A model generated the notes under the pieces. That model did not search any database. It saw nothing but the letters and a program-made list of their open reading frames with translations, and had not been told where the DNA came from. Position numbers and translations under genes: made by a program. DNA of 64,000 nucleotides, taken from assembly GCA_902601545.1 (NCBI GenBank), contig CACKNR010000001.1, forward strand, positions 1-64,000. Reading direction: 5' to 3'. Within the stretch, counting starts at the first letter, position 1; every line of letters begins with the position of its first letter. The stretch comes from an uncultured Pelagibacteraceae bacterium. Its GTDB lineage: Bacteria; Pseudomonadota; Alphaproteobacteria; Pelagibacterales; Pelagibacteraceae. Positions 18,654-29,563 of the stretch are shown in pieces.

Positions 18654-20234
18654 GTGAAAAAAATATCAATTATTAAAGAGAATTATTATTCAATATTCTT
18701 AATCTTGTATCTTCTTGTAGGTATTTTTGTTTCAATGAATGTAGGTATCACACATGATGAGCCTCACAGTAACTGGGTTTGGGAATTAAACAAAAAAAAA
18801 TTATCAAATTTATTTCTTTCAACAAATTACGATATTAATTACTTAAATACGTATCACGGATATTATGGTGTTGGACAATATTTTATTTCAGAACCAATTG
18901 AAATTTTATTCTCTTTATTCTTTAATCATGATAATGTTAATCAAGAAGGTAGAATTTTACTTTTTAAACATCCAACTGTATTTTTTTTTTATTTTATTTC
19001 TGGAATTTTTTTTAGAAAATTAATTTTTTTATCAGTAAAAAATAAAAACTTTGCAAATTTGAGCACAATACTATTTTTAACATACCCTTATATTCTTGGG
19101 CATAGTTTTTTTAATGTAAAAGATATTCCTTTTATGTCTATTTGGGTTTTATGTACTTATTATTTAATCAAAAACTTAAATAATTTCTTCAATAAAAATT
19201 CATTTAAAATAAAAGATTTGCTTATATTATCCGTATCTACATCTTTTTTATTATCGATTAGAATTAATGGTATAATTATCTTTTTAGAATATCTTATATT
19301 TTTAATTTTTTATTTAAATGTATTTAAAATAAATTTTTTAAGTTTTGTTATTAAAATAAAAAAAGAATTATTCTTATTCATAACTACTTTTTTTATAACA
19401 ACTTATTTGCTCCACCCAAATTTTTGGGATGATCCTAAAAAATTTGTAGATGCAATAATTTTTTTTAGTCAACATACCCAAACAGTTTGCACAGTTACTC
19501 TTGGCGAATGTATGCCCACCCAGGATTTACCATCGAGCTATATTTTTATTTGGTTAATGTTTAAATTACCAATTTTGATATTATTCGGCTTAATTCTTTT
19601 TCCTATATTAGAAAAAAAACTATTCTTAAATAAAAATAATATTCTGATTTTAGGTTCTTTAACAGTAACTGTTTTGTCAATAATTTTGATGTTTAGTATA
19701 TTTAAGATTAATCTTTATGATGAAATTAGACAAATTTTATTTCTAATTCCCTTAATTTTTATCATATCACTAACACTGCTATTTAATTTTAAAAAAAGAT
19801 TATCAAATTATTTAGTGAGCATTTTTATAATTTTTTTTGCTATACAGAATGTTCAAATTTTTCCCTACAATTATCTGTGGTTAAACAACTTCAATATATT
19901 GATAAATGTAAATAAAAATTTTGAACTAGATTACTGGGGTGTTTCAACAAAAAACATTGCAAACTTTTTAAACAATGAAAGCACTGATGAAACAATTTGC
20001 ATTATATCAAATAGAAATAATGGAATTAAATATTTTACATCTAATCAAAGTAAATGTTTTAAACCTTTTAAAACATTACACCAAAAAAACGAGAGACCTT
20101 TTTATGTTGCTTTAACTGAGCGTGCGTTGAAAAAGGGAATACCTAATGGTTGTAGTATTATTAATGAAGAAAAGATAAAATTGAATTTTTCAAAAGAGGA
20201 AATTATTTTAGCAAAAATTTACAAATGTATTTAA
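18654..20234 (+). CDS. Large integral membrane protein, PMT/GT39-like glycosyltransferase superfamily
   Basis: Many TM helices; GITHDEPHSNWVW (DE motif after TM1) and HSFFNVKDIPF; GTG start. Confidence 0.55.
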   Translation: MKKISIIKENYYSIFLILYLLVGIFVSMNVGITHDEPHSNWVWELNKKKLSNLFLSTNYDINYLNTYHGYYGVGQYFISEPIEILFSLFFNHDNVNQEGRILLFKHPTVFFFYFISGIFFRKLIFLSVKNKNFANLSTILFLTYPYILGHSFFNVKDIPFMSIWVLCTYYLIKNLNNFFNKNSFKIKDLLILSVSTSFLLSIRINGIIIFLEYLIFLIFYLNVFKINFLSFVIKIKKELFLFITTFFITTYLLHPNFWDDPKKFVDAIIFFSQHTQTVCTVTLGECMPTQDLPSSYIFIWLMFKLPILILFGLILFPILEKKLFLNKNNILILGSLTVTVLSIILMFSIFKINLYDEIRQILFLIPLIFIISLTLLFNFKKRLSNYLVSIFIIFFAIQNVQIFPYNYLWLNNFNILINVNKNFELDYWGVSTKNIANFLNNESTDETICIISNRNNGIKYFTSNQSKCFKPFKTLHQKNERPFYVALTERALKKGIPNGCSIINEEKIKLNFSKEEIILAKIYKCI

Positions 20235-20494
20235 TTATTAAGTTCTAATTCTTTTTTTATTTTGATAACAAAATTTCTTAAAAGTTCTCTCTCTTCCTCA
20301 TCAAGATAATTCTCTTTTTCGTTTGCTTTTTTGATTTCTTTCTTCAAAGATGTAACTAATTCCTTTCTTCCTTCTTTTGTCGAAAAAAAATTAATTTTTT
20401 TATTAAGATTATTTAAATGTTTGCCAATTGTGAACTCAAAGAGTATGATTATTGCCAAAACAAAAATTACTACCTTGTAAATATAATTTCTCAC
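20231..20494 (-). CDS. Small single-TM protein with coiled-coil-like tail, unknown function
   Basis: 87 aa, N-terminal TM then charged helix; ATG overlaps the grxD stop by 4 nt. Confidence 0.6.
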   Translation of the reverse strand: MRNYIYKVVIFVLAIIILFEFTIGKHLNNLNKKINFFSTKEGRKELVTSLKKEIKKANEKENYLDEEERELLRNFVIKIKKELELNN

Positions 20495-20811
20495 CTAATT
20501 AAGTTTTTACTTTCTAGTAATTTTTTTAACTCTCCAGTTTCAAACATTTCTTTTACGATATCACAGCCACCTACAAATTTTCCCTTGATATACAATTGAG
20601 GTATAGTTGGCCAGTCACTGAAATCCTTTATGCCCTGTCTTAATTCTTCACTTTCTAAAACATTTACTCCTTTGAACTCAACATTTAAATGTTTTAAAAC
20701 ATTTGAAACAGCCATTGAAAAACCACATTGAGGCGAATCAGGCGTCCCTTTCATAAAGAGACATATTTCATTTTCATTAATATATTTATTTATATTCGTT
20801 TTTACATCCAT
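20491..20811 (-). CDS. grxD: Monothiol glutaredoxin (Grx4 family)
   Basis: FMKGTPDSPQCGFS (CGFS active site), WPTIPQLYIKGKFVGGCDI. Confidence 0.95.
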   Translation of the reverse strand: MDVKTNINKYINENEICLFMKGTPDSPQCGFSMAVSNVLKHLNVEFKGVNVLESEELRQGIKDFSDWPTIPQLYIKGKFVGGCDIVKEMFETGELKKLLESKNLIR

Positions 20812-21041
20812 TATTTAGTTTCAGTAGTGATTGATAAAGCGTGAAGTTCATTTCCCATTTTTCCTTTTAACGATTTATAAACTAATTTATGTTGTTCAAT
20901 CTTATTTAAATTATTAAAAATTTTAGATCTAATAATCGCTGAATAATGATTATTGTCCCCCATTAAATCTTTAATTTCTATTGAGGCATCTGGAATAGAC
21001 TCCTTAATAAGTTTTTTAATTTCCTCAATTGGTAAAGGCAT
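20811..21041 (-). CDS. bolA: BolA family protein
   Basis: BolA-like fold sequence with HKLVYKSLKGKMGNELHALSI; next to grxD. Confidence 0.88.
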   Translation of the reverse strand: MPLPIEEIKKLIKESIPDASIEIKDLMGDNNHYSAIIRSKIFNNLNKIEQHKLVYKSLKGKMGNELHALSITTETK

Positions 21042-23221
21042 TAATAATTATTATACCATTGATTGTTAATTTTACATAGGTCATTTATGTCTAGTTTCAT
21101 TTCGCCTTCAATTTCAAAATATTTTTTTTGTGTCGATCCAATAATTTCATAAAAAATATTGTTGTTTTTTAGATATTTTTGAACCTTGTCAAGGTTTTCA
21201 TTTTTCACTTCTAGAATATACCTGCTCTGATCTTCTCCAAAAAAATATTCTGTTGGATTTCTTAATTTTCTAGGTTTACTAATCTTAAGACCTAATTTTG
21301 CACTCATTGCCATTTCACTCAAGCTTGTTATAAGCCCACCACTTGAAACATCATGAGCAGACCTAATTAAATTTTTATTAATCAAATTTAGAACTGTTTC
21401 TCCATTATTTTTTTCATTTAAAAGATTTACCTCAGGTGGTCTTCCTTCACTTATTGAATAATTTTCTTTTAAAAAACAACTCTGACCTAGATGACCAAAT
21501 GTTTTACCAATTAAAATTAAATTATTTTTTTCTTCTTTTAGATGATGACTCAAATAAGTATTGAGATTATTTATTAATCCTACACCTCCAATTACTGGTG
21601 TAGGAAATATATTCTTTTTGTTTGTTCCGTTGTAAAATGAAACATTTCCAGAAACAACTGGGTAATTTAAATATTCACATGCCTCTTTTATACCCTCTAG
21701 ACATTCTGCAAATTCACCCATGATTTTTTCATTTTCTGGATTACCAAAATTTAAACAATTTGTTATAGCGAGGGGTTTTGCTCCTACTGAAATTAAATTT
21801 CTCCAATTTTCACAGACTATCTGCTTACCACCAGTGATAGGATGTGAATTACAATAATTAGCTGAAGAGTCTACAGACACGGCAATTGCTTTATCTTTGT
21901 TATGAATTCTTATAATTGCTGCATCTGACCCAGATTTTAGCAAAGTATCACACATTACCATTTGATCATATTGGCTGGTAACCCAATCTTTGTTAGAATA
22001 ATTTGGAGAAGATAAAATTTTAATCAAACCTTCTTCTAAACTTATCTTTTTTAATTTTTTAATATCAATTTCTTTTTTAGGAAGTTTTTTTCTAATCCAT
22101 TTTCTATCATAAACTGGCGCCTTAGATGATAAAGCCTCAATTGGAATTTCTCCCTTGATTTCATCATTGAATTTTAAAACTAAATTTTTAGTGTCAGTTG
22201 TTTTTCCAATTACAACAAAATCTAAATCCCATTTTTTAAAAATTTTTCTTGCATATTCTTCTTTATTATCCTCTAAAATTATAAGCATTCTCTCTTGACT
22301 TTCTGATAACATCATCTCGTAAGGAGTCATATTTTCCTCTCTACAGGGAACTTTTTCTAAATCTAATTCTATACCCAGTGAACCTTTGGATGCCATTTCA
22401 ACGCTAGAGGAAGTTAATCCTGCAGCACCCATATCTTGAATAGCAATAATTGATTCATCTTTCATAAGTTCTAGACATGCTTCCAATAACAACTTCTCAG
22501 TAAATGGATCGCCGACCTGCACAGTTGGTTTTTTTTCCTCAGAACTTTCATCAAATTCTGCTGAGGCCATCGAGGCCCCGTGTATACCATCACGTCCAGT
22601 TTTTGAACCTACATAGACGACAGCTTTATTCACCCCTTTGGCTTTGGAATAAAAAATTTTATTTTTTTTTGCATGGCCAACAGCCATTGCGTTAACTAGA
22701 ATATTTTCATTATAAGTTTCAGAGAATTTTGTTTCACCCGCAACTGTTGGAATACCAATACAATTTCCATATCCACCAATGCCAGATACAACACCATTTA
22801 ATAAGCTTTTAGTTTTAGGATGGGCAGGTGTGCCGAAATGAATTGAATTTAATAAAGCAATTGGCCTGGCTCCCATTGTAAAAACATCCCTAAGAATTCC
22901 ACCTACACCTGTCGCTGCGCCTTGATATGGTTCAATATATGATGGATGGTTGTGACTCTCAATTTTAAAGATTATTGCGTCATCATCACCAATATCAACA
23001 ACTCCTGCATTTTCACCTGGACCTTGAATTACCTGTTTTCCCTTAGTTGGTAATTTTTTTAAATGTTTTCTTGATGACTTATAAGAACAATGTTCATTCC
23101 ACATTGCTGAAAAGATACCAAGTTCAAGAAAATTCGGATCTCTCTTAAGTAATTTTTGAATATTTTTATATTCATCTTTTTTTAAACCATGATTTTCTAT
23201 GACTTTGTCAGTAATATTCAT
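21041..23221 (-). CDS. purL: Phosphoribosylformylglycinamidine synthase subunit PurL
   Basis: [13 protein letters not shown]-like N-terminus, [36 protein letters not shown]. Confidence 0.96.
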   Translation of the reverse strand: MNITDKVIENHGLKKDEYKNIQKLLKRDPNFLELGIFSAMWNEHCSYKSSRKHLKKLPTKGKQVIQGPGENAGVVDIGDDDAIIFKIESHNHPSYIEPYQGAATGVGGILRDVFTMGARPIALLNSIHFGTPAHPKTKSLLNGVVSGIGGYGNCIGIPTVAGETKFSETYNENILVNAMAVGHAKKNKIFYSKAKGVNKAVVYVGSKTGRDGIHGASMASAEFDESSEEKKPTVQVGDPFTEKLLLEACLELMKDESIIAIQDMGAAGLTSSSVEMASKGSLGIELDLEKVPCREENMTPYEMMLSESQERMLIILEDNKEEYARKIFKKWDLDFVVIGKTTDTKNLVLKFNDEIKGEIPIEALSSKAPVYDRKWIRKKLPKKEIDIKKLKKISLEEGLIKILSSPNYSNKDWVTSQYDQMVMCDTLLKSGSDAAIIRIHNKDKAIAVSVDSSANYCNSHPITGGKQIVCENWRNLISVGAKPLAITNCLNFGNPENEKIMGEFAECLEGIKEACEYLNYPVVSGNVSFYNGTNKKNIFPTPVIGGVGLINNLNTYLSHHLKEEKNNLILIGKTFGHLGQSCFLKENYSISEGRPPEVNLLNEKNNGETVLNLINKNLIRSAHDVSSGGLITSLSEMAMSAKLGLKISKPRKLRNPTEYFFGEDQSRYILEVKNENLDKVQKYLKNNNIFYEIIGSTQKKYFEIEGEMKLDINDLCKINNQWYNNY

Positions 23222-23224
23222 TTT

Positions 23225-23902
23225 TTATTTCAACAAACTTGAGAAAAGACTACATCCATCTGTATTTGAAATATTATTATCTATCATTCTTTCAGGGTGA
23301 GGCATCATTCCTAAAATATTTTTTTTCGAATTATAAATTCCAGCAATATTTTCTAAAGCCCCATTTGGGTTTGTCTCATCACTTACTTCCCCAATCTGAT
23401 CACAATATTGAAATGCAATCAAATTATCATTCTTTAATTCATCAAGATGTTTGCTATCAGTAAAATAATTTCCCTCATTATGAGCAATATTTATATTTAA
23501 AATTTGATTTTTTTTATAATTTAATGAAAACCTTGTTTTATTATTCACAACTTTTATAAAAACATCTCTATTTATAAATTTTAAGTTTTTATTTCTTTGC
23601 AACGTTCCTTTTAACAATCCTGTTTCTGTTAAAATCTGAAATCCATTACATATACCTAAAACCAAACAACCGCCATTAGCCGCTTTTATTACCTCATCTA
23701 TAATCAATGATTTTCCTGCTATAGCACCTGATCTTAAATAATCTCCGTATGAAAACCCTCCCGGTATGACAATGAGATCTGACTTGGGTAAAACAGTTTC
23801 TTTATGCCAAACCATTTCGTTCTTAAATTGCATTTTTTCTAAAGCAACTGTTATATCTCTGTCACAATTAGAACCTGGAAAAACTATTACAGATGATCTC
23901 AT
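23225..23902 (-). CDS. purQ: Phosphoribosylformylglycinamidine synthase subunit PurQ
   Basis: FPGSNCDRD, PGGFSYGDYLRSGAIA, LGICNGFQIL. Confidence 0.96.
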   Translation of the reverse strand: MRSSVIVFPGSNCDRDITVALEKMQFKNEMVWHKETVLPKSDLIVIPGGFSYGDYLRSGAIAGKSLIIDEVIKAANGGCLVLGICNGFQILTETGLLKGTLQRNKNLKFINRDVFIKVVNNKTRFSLNYKKNQILNINIAHNEGNYFTDSKHLDELKNDNLIAFQYCDQIGEVSDETNPNGALENIAGIYNSKKNILGMMPHPERMIDNNISNTDGCSLFSSLLK

Positions 23903-24141
23903 TTTAATTTATTAATTTTGTAATCTTCTATGATTAAGTTAGCTAACAATTTTTCACACATCTCTACAATTAAATTTTCTGCTTTTTTTGAGTCATTTTC
24001 GTCAATATCTATTTCAAAAAATTTTCCTTGCCTTATACTTTTGAGATTTGTCATACCCAAATTTGATAATGTATTCTGGACAACTTTACCTTGGGGATCT
24101 AATACGTCTTTCTTAAGAGTAATTGTGACTGAATATTTCAA
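23899..24141 (-). CDS. purS: Phosphoribosylformylglycinamidine synthase subunit PurS
   Basis: 80 aa, VLDPQGKVVQNTLSNLG, between purC and purQ. Confidence 0.93.
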   Translation of the reverse strand: MKYSVTITLKKDVLDPQGKVVQNTLSNLGMTNLKSIRQGKFFEIDIDENDSKKAENLIVEMCEKLLANLIIEDYKINKLK

Positions 24142-24142
24142 T

Positions 24143-24934
24143 TTATTTTTTTTTGAATTTTATTGGAATTGTTTTTCCAAAATTTACTTCACTAATATTT
24201 GTTTCTTCAGGCATAATTCCTAATCTTCTTGCTACTTCTTGATAAGCTTGAATGATATTTCCTAAATCTTTTCTAAATCTATCTTTGTCTAATTTTTTTT
24301 CAGTTTTAGCATCCCATAACCTGCATGTATCGGGACTGATTTCATCCGCTAATACTATTTCTCTCATTTCTGTATCTTTATTCCATGCTTTACCGTACTC
24401 TAGTTTAAAATCTACGAGCTTGATACCGATTGCTCTAAACATTCCAGTTAGCAAGTCATTAATTCGTCGGGTCATGTTGTCTATGATCTCTATTTCTTTT
24501 TTTGAAGCCCAGCCAAAAGTATAAATATGCTCTTTAGAAATTAGTGGGTCACTTAACTCATCTTTTTTATAACAGTACTCCAATAAAGGATTTTCTAATT
24601 GAGTCCCATCTGGTATGCCTAATCTTTTTGTTAATGATCCAGTGGCTATATTACGTACAATAAATTCAATGGGAAATATTTCAGCTTTTTTAATAAGCTG
24701 TTCTCTCATGTTTAATCTTTTTACAAGATGTGTCTTTACTCCACATTGAGACAAATTTGTCAAAATATGTTCAGATATCCTATTATTGAGCACTCCCTTC
24801 CCCTCAACTTTTGCTTTTTTTAAATTATTGAATGCGGTCGCATCATCTTTAAAATGCTGAATGACTAAATTTTTGTCTTTAGTCTCATAAATTATTTTTG
24901 CTTTACCCTCGTATAACTTATTGCCTTTATTCAT
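24143..24934 (-). CDS. purC: SAICAR synthase
   Basis: LYEGKAKIIYET, FKLEYGK, EISPDTCRLWD. Confidence 0.96.
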   Translation of the reverse strand: MNKGNKLYEGKAKIIYETKDKNLVIQHFKDDATAFNNLKKAKVEGKGVLNNRISEHILTNLSQCGVKTHLVKRLNMREQLIKKAEIFPIEFIVRNIATGSLTKRLGIPDGTQLENPLLEYCYKKDELSDPLISKEHIYTFGWASKKEIEIIDNMTRRINDLLTGMFRAIGIKLVDFKLEYGKAWNKDTEMREIVLADEISPDTCRLWDAKTEKKLDKDRFRKDLGNIIQAYQEVARRLGIMPEETNISEVNFGKTIPIKFKKK

Positions 24935-24938
24935 TAGA

Positions 24939-26237
24939 TTACTTTTGTTTCAGACTTCTACTAAAAATTATATTAATTTTTTTAGTATGATAACTAAAAT
25001 TAAATAATTTTTTAAGTTTATTAACAGGTATTTTGTTGGTGATTTTTTTATCTAGGATAATATTGCTTAAAAAAGAGGAATTTTCTTTCCAAGCTTTCAT
25101 AGCGTTTTTCTGAACTAATTTATACGCTTGTTCCCTAGAAAAACCAGCATCAGTTAATTCCAGTAAAACTCTTTGAGAAAAAAATATTCCATTAGTTATA
25201 TTTAAATTACTCACCATTTTTTTTGGGTAAACATTCAAATTCTTAATAATATTGTTTAGTCTAGCCAACGCAAAGTCTAGAGCAATTGTTGCATCTGGGC
25301 CAATATTTCTTTCTACTGCTGAATGAGAAATATCTCTCTCATGCCATAGAGCAATATTTTCTAGAGCAGGCACAACACAAGATCTAATCAATCTAGCTAA
25401 ACCCGTTAAATTTTCACTTAATATTGGATTTTTTTTGTGAGGCATTGCAGAAGAACCTTTTTGTTTTTTTCCAAAAAATTCTTCAACCTCTAATACTTCA
25501 GTTCTCTGAAGATGTCTAATTTCAGTTGCAAATCTCTCAATTGAACTAGCGATAATTCCAAGTGTAGAAAAAAATTGTGCATGTCTATCTCTAGGAATAA
25601 CTTGTGTAGAAATAGGCTCTACATTAAGTTTAAGTTTTTTTGCCACATGTTTTTCAACTGAAGGATCTATATTTGCAAAAGTTCCAACTGCACCAGAAAT
25701 TGCGCATGTTGAAATTTCTTTAATTGAGTCATTTAGTCTTTTTTTATTCCTAATGAATTCTTGATAGAAGGTTAACATTTTAAGACCAAAAGTTGTTGGT
25801 TCTGCATGAATACCGTGACTACGTCCGATGCATAAAGTATATTTATGTTTTATAGCTTGGCGTTTAATAGAAACGAGTAATTGATTGATATCATTTAATA
25901 AAATTTCACCAGATTTTTTTAATTGAAAATTAAAACACGTATCTAAAACATCAGACGAGGTCATACCTTTATGTAGATATCTACCTTCTTTTCCAACTTT
26001 TTCATTTATTGAAGTTAAAAAAGCTATCACATCGTGTTTAACTTTATCTTCAATTTGAGAAATTCTTTTGACATTAATTTTTGCCTTGGATTTTACTTTT
26101 TGAGAAACTCCTTTTGGAATAATTTTTAGTTTTTCCATAGCTTCAGCTGCAGCTAATTCAATATCTAACCATATTGAATACTTATTCTTATCTTCCCAAA
26201 TTTCTTTAATTTCTTTTCTAGAATATCTATCTATCAT
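24939..26237 (-). CDS. purB: Adenylosuccinate lyase
   Basis: MTSSDVLDTCFNFQ and KKQKGSSAMPHKKNPILSENLTGLAR signature. Confidence 0.96.
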   Translation of the reverse strand: MIDRYSRKEIKEIWEDKNKYSIWLDIELAAAEAMEKLKIIPKGVSQKVKSKAKINVKRISQIEDKVKHDVIAFLTSINEKVGKEGRYLHKGMTSSDVLDTCFNFQLKKSGEILLNDINQLLVSIKRQAIKHKYTLCIGRSHGIHAEPTTFGLKMLTFYQEFIRNKKRLNDSIKEISTCAISGAVGTFANIDPSVEKHVAKKLKLNVEPISTQVIPRDRHAQFFSTLGIIASSIERFATEIRHLQRTEVLEVEEFFGKKQKGSSAMPHKKNPILSENLTGLARLIRSCVVPALENIALWHERDISHSAVERNIGPDATIALDFALARLNNIIKNLNVYPKKMVSNLNITNGIFFSQRVLLELTDAGFSREQAYKLVQKNAMKAWKENSSFLSNIILDKKITNKIPVNKLKKLFNFSYHTKKINIIFSRSLKQK

Positions 26238-26986
26238 TAATTTTTTGATAAAGTAAAAATTTCACAACCTTCTTTAGTTACACCTATAGTATGTTCAAAT
26301 TGTGCAGATAAAGATTTATCTTTAGTTACGGCTGTCCAACCATCATTTAATGTTTTTGTTTCATATTTTCCAAGATTAATCATAGGTTCAACTGTGAAAA
26401 TCATTCCAGCTTTTATTTTCTCACCAGTACCTTTTTTTCCATAATGAAGAACATTAGGATCTTTATGAAATTGTTTTCCAATACCATGTCCGCAAAAATC
26501 TTGTACAACTGAAAATCCTTCAGCTTCAACGTGATTTTGAATTACGGCCCCGATATCTCCTAAAAAAACATCTTCTTTAATAATTTTAATGGCCTCCATC
26601 ATAGCATTGTAAGTTGTTTGAACTAATTTTTTTGCTTTTATTGAAACTTCTCCTATTTCGAATGTTCTACTTGTATCTCCATGCCAGCCATCTTTTAAAG
26701 CAGTTACATCCACATTAACAATATCTCCGTCTTTTAAAACTTTGTCAGAAGGTATTCCATGACAAACAATATGATTAGTAGAGGTGCAACAAGATTTTGG
26801 AAAACCTCTGTAAAAAAGAGGTGCGGAGTATGCACCATGGTCATTTAGGTATTCATAACATAATTTATCAATTTTGTTAGTTTTAATTCCGGGTTTAATA
26901 ATTTTAAAAACTTCGTCTAATGCTCCTGCAGCTATTAGTCCAGCAACTTTGGTTTTCTCGAAAGACTCTTTATAATCGTTGATCAT
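26237..26986 (-). CDS. map: Methionine aminopeptidase type I
   Basis: NHIVCHGIPSDKVLKDGDIVNVDVT, GHGIGKQFHKDPNVLHYG, TVEPMI. Confidence 0.96.
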   Translation of the reverse strand: MINDYKESFEKTKVAGLIAAGALDEVFKIIKPGIKTNKIDKLCYEYLNDHGAYSAPLFYRGFPKSCCTSTNHIVCHGIPSDKVLKDGDIVNVDVTALKDGWHGDTSRTFEIGEVSIKAKKLVQTTYNAMMEAIKIIKEDVFLGDIGAVIQNHVEAEGFSVVQDFCGHGIGKQFHKDPNVLHYGKKGTGEKIKAGMIFTVEPMINLGKYETKTLNDGWTAVTKDKSLSAQFEHTIGVTKEGCEIFTLSKN

Positions 26987-27681
26987 TATTTTTTAAATTG
27001 TATTTCACGATTTAGTTTTATTCCTTTTGTTGTAAATTTACAATCATAGCAAAGTATTTTTAGATTTTTTTTAACAGCTTTTAGAAGTAATTCACAATAA
27101 TCAGGATCTATATCTTTAGCTAATTCAAACTTGCGACAATCACTTCTTTGAATTACAAAAAAAAGATAAATTTCATAACCCTTCTTTTTTGCTTTCAGTA
27201 ATTCTTGTATGTGCTTTAAACCTCTTGAAGTAATTGCGTCAGGAAATTCAGCGATCTCTTTCTGTCTAGACAAAGTAACATTTTTAACCTCAATAAACGT
27301 TTTTTTGTATTTTTCCGTGATTAAGAAATCGAATCTAGTATTTTTACCAAATTTTACTTCTTGTTGAATGTTATCTAAATTTTTAAAATTTTTAATTGTC
27401 CTTTTAATTAAAGCGTCGAAAACTATTTTATTTGTTAAATGAGTGTTAATACCAACTTTTGTTTTTTGATCCTCAATAATTTGTAGAGTATACTTAAGCT
27501 TTCTTTTCGGATTATCAGATTTGCTTAACCAAACATTACTACCTTTTTTCATCAACCCCATCATAGAACCTGTATTAGGACAATGAGCTACAACTTTTTC
27601 GTTACCAATTTTAACATCTACAAAAAAACGTTTATATCTTTTTACAAATTCTCCTGCTATTAATGTTTCATTAAATTTCAT
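26986..27681 (-). CDS. sfsA: SfsA-like protein
   Basis: FVKRYKRFFVDVKI, AHCPNTGSMMG, RFDFLI, EVKNVTL, FPDAITSRGLKHIQEL. Confidence 0.93.
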   Translation of the reverse strand: MKFNETLIAGEFVKRYKRFFVDVKIGNEKVVAHCPNTGSMMGLMKKGSNVWLSKSDNPKRKLKYTLQIIEDQKTKVGINTHLTNKIVFDALIKRTIKNFKNLDNIQQEVKFGKNTRFDFLITEKYKKTFIEVKNVTLSRQKEIAEFPDAITSRGLKHIQELLKAKKKGYEIYLFFVIQRSDCRKFELAKDIDPDYCELLLKAVKKNLKILCYDCKFTTKGIKLNREIQFKK

Positions 27682-27697
27682 GTATAATTAATAATCT

Positions 27698-28453
27698 ATG
27701 AGGAAAAAAAATAAAGTAAATGCAGCAATTTTAATAATTGGAAACGAAATCCTATCTGGGAGAACTCAGGATAAAAATATTGCGTTTTTAAGTAATTGGT
27801 TAAATATAAATTGTGGAATAACTGTTTTAGAGGTGAGAATAATACCTGACGTTGAAAAAACTATAGTCAAAAATGTAAAACTGTTATCAAAAGAGTTTAA
27901 TTATGTTTTTACTACTGGAGGTATAGGACCGACCCATGACGACATAACAGCAAAATCTATAGCTAAAGCATTTAAAGTTAAATACGAATATCATGATGAG
28001 GCATATAAGATTCTTGAGAATTATTATGGTAAAGAAAAATTTAATGATGGAAGAAAAAAAATGGCTAAGATGCCGAAAGTTGCAAAATTAATTTATAATC
28101 CTTCTAGTGCTGCTCCTGGGTTTATTACTAAAAATGTTTTCTCGCTTCCTGGCGTACCATCAATCTTGAACTCAATGATAGAAAATTGCAAAAAATATTT
28201 AGTTAAAGGTCTTAAAGTTCATAGTATTACGATAAATCTTTTTACAGTTGAAAGCAACATTTCCAAACAATTAGAAACTATTCAAAAAAAATATTCCAAA
28301 TTTGTAGAAATCGGAAGTTATCCTTTTTTTAGATTAGGAAAAATAGGTGTGTCAGTGGTTTCAAGATCAACTTCAAAATCTAAATTAACATTAGTTAAAA
28401 AAGATTTAATTAAATTAATTAATTTAAAAAAGATTAAAATTCTAAAAATTTAA
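27698..28453 (+). CDS. CinA-like molybdopterin-binding domain protein (N-terminal domain only)
   Basis: LIIGNEILSGRTQDKN, FTTGGIGPTHDDITAKSIAKAF. Confidence 0.88.
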   Translation: MRKKNKVNAAILIIGNEILSGRTQDKNIAFLSNWLNINCGITVLEVRIIPDVEKTIVKNVKLLSKEFNYVFTTGGIGPTHDDITAKSIAKAFKVKYEYHDEAYKILENYYGKEKFNDGRKKMAKMPKVAKLIYNPSSAAPGFITKNVFSLPGVPSILNSMIENCKKYLVKGLKVHSITINLFTVESNISKQLETIQKKYSKFVEIGSYPFFRLGKIGVSVVSRSTSKSKLTLVKKDLIKLINLKKIKILKI

Positions 28454-29403
28454 ATTAGACTAAGTACTTCATCAACTTCAATAGAGTTAATATCTTTAGT
28501 TTTATGAATTATTTTACTATCTAATATTGTAGTAAATTTATTTTTAGGAGCGAATTTATTTGCATTAGTTGGTCCAAATAAAACAATCATAGGTATATTT
28601 GCTAAAGACATCATATGCATAATTCCGTTGTCGATTGATACAGCAGTATTTAATCTTGATGCCAAAGCTGTTACTAAAGCTGGACAAGATAAATCTGATT
28701 TCAGTTCGGGAAATATTGCTGAAGGTACCTGATTTTTAATTTTCTCAATTAAATCAATTTTATTTTTTTCGATAAAAAAAACTGGGACCTTGTTTTTTGA
28801 GAGAATTTTGTTAGCAAGTGAAGTAAATTTATAAATTGACCAACTTTTCTTTCTATACTCATTACCTTGAGTTATAGAAAAACCAACATAATTTGAGTCT
28901 GGAAGAAGTTTTTTGGCTTCTTTCAAAATTTCTTTTGGCAACTTATTAACTTTAAAGTCTAATTTAATTATATCTTCCTCTATGAAGAGACTTAAATTAT
29001 GTAAATGATCTAAAGTGTTTGAACGTATTTTTTTTGAGGAAAAGAAACCACTTAAAGTTCTAGAATAAAACAATTGATGGGGTATTCTTTTAAGTATCAA
29101 AGAGTTTCTAAATTTAGTTTGTAAATCAATAATTAAATCAAACTTACCGAATGCTTGATTTGAAGCTCTTTTATTTGCTAATAGCAAGTGCCACCATCTG
29201 AACCCAAAGTACTTTAAATTTAAGTTCACAGTCTCCAAACTTATATTGTATTCTTTCAATCGCCCGTTAAAATGATTAGCATGTGCTCCCAAATAATAAA
29301 ATTTTGCTTTTCTAAAATGGCTTTTTAAACTTATTAATAATGGAAATAATTGAATTGAATCACCTAATCCACCACCTGAATTATAAATCAAGATTTTTTT
29401 CAT
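28450..29403 (-). CDS. Glycosyltransferase family 9 (heptosyltransferase-like)
   Basis: GGLGDSIQLFPLLISLK N-terminus; SIDNGIMHMMSLANIPMIVLFGPTN C-terminal motif. Confidence 0.85.
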   Translation of the reverse strand: MKKILIYNSGGGLGDSIQLFPLLISLKSHFRKAKFYYLGAHANHFNGRLKEYNISLETVNLNLKYFGFRWWHLLLANKRASNQAFGKFDLIIDLQTKFRNSLILKRIPHQLFYSRTLSGFFSSKKIRSNTLDHLHNLSLFIEEDIIKLDFKVNKLPKEILKEAKKLLPDSNYVGFSITQGNEYRKKSWSIYKFTSLANKILSKNKVPVFFIEKNKIDLIEKIKNQVPSAIFPELKSDLSCPALVTALASRLNTAVSIDNGIMHMMSLANIPMIVLFGPTNANKFAPKNKFTTILDSKIIHKTKDINSIEVDEVLSLI

Positions 29404-29472
29404 ACGATAAATACTTTATAAGATTTAAATAATAATATAAATGTCATATAAATATTATAAAAAAATTAATGT

Positions 29473-29558
29473 GCCCTCGTGGTGAAATTGGTAGACACAA
29501 AGGACTTAAAATCCTTGCCCTTTTGGGAGTGCCAGTTCGAGTCTGGCCGAGGGCACCA
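29473..29558 (+). tRNA. tRNA-Leu (anticodon TAA)
   Basis: Acceptor GCCCTCG/CGAGGGC, anticodon loop CTTAAAA-type with TAA, variable arm, TTCGAGT T-loop, encoded CCA. Confidence 0.93.
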
Positions 29559-29563
29559 AAAGC

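Noticed and set aside
29435-29453. Direct repeat ATATAAAT x2 (11-bp spacing) upstream of tRNA-Leu
   Set aside because: Extremely AT-rich context makes chance repetition likely; not enough to call an operator.
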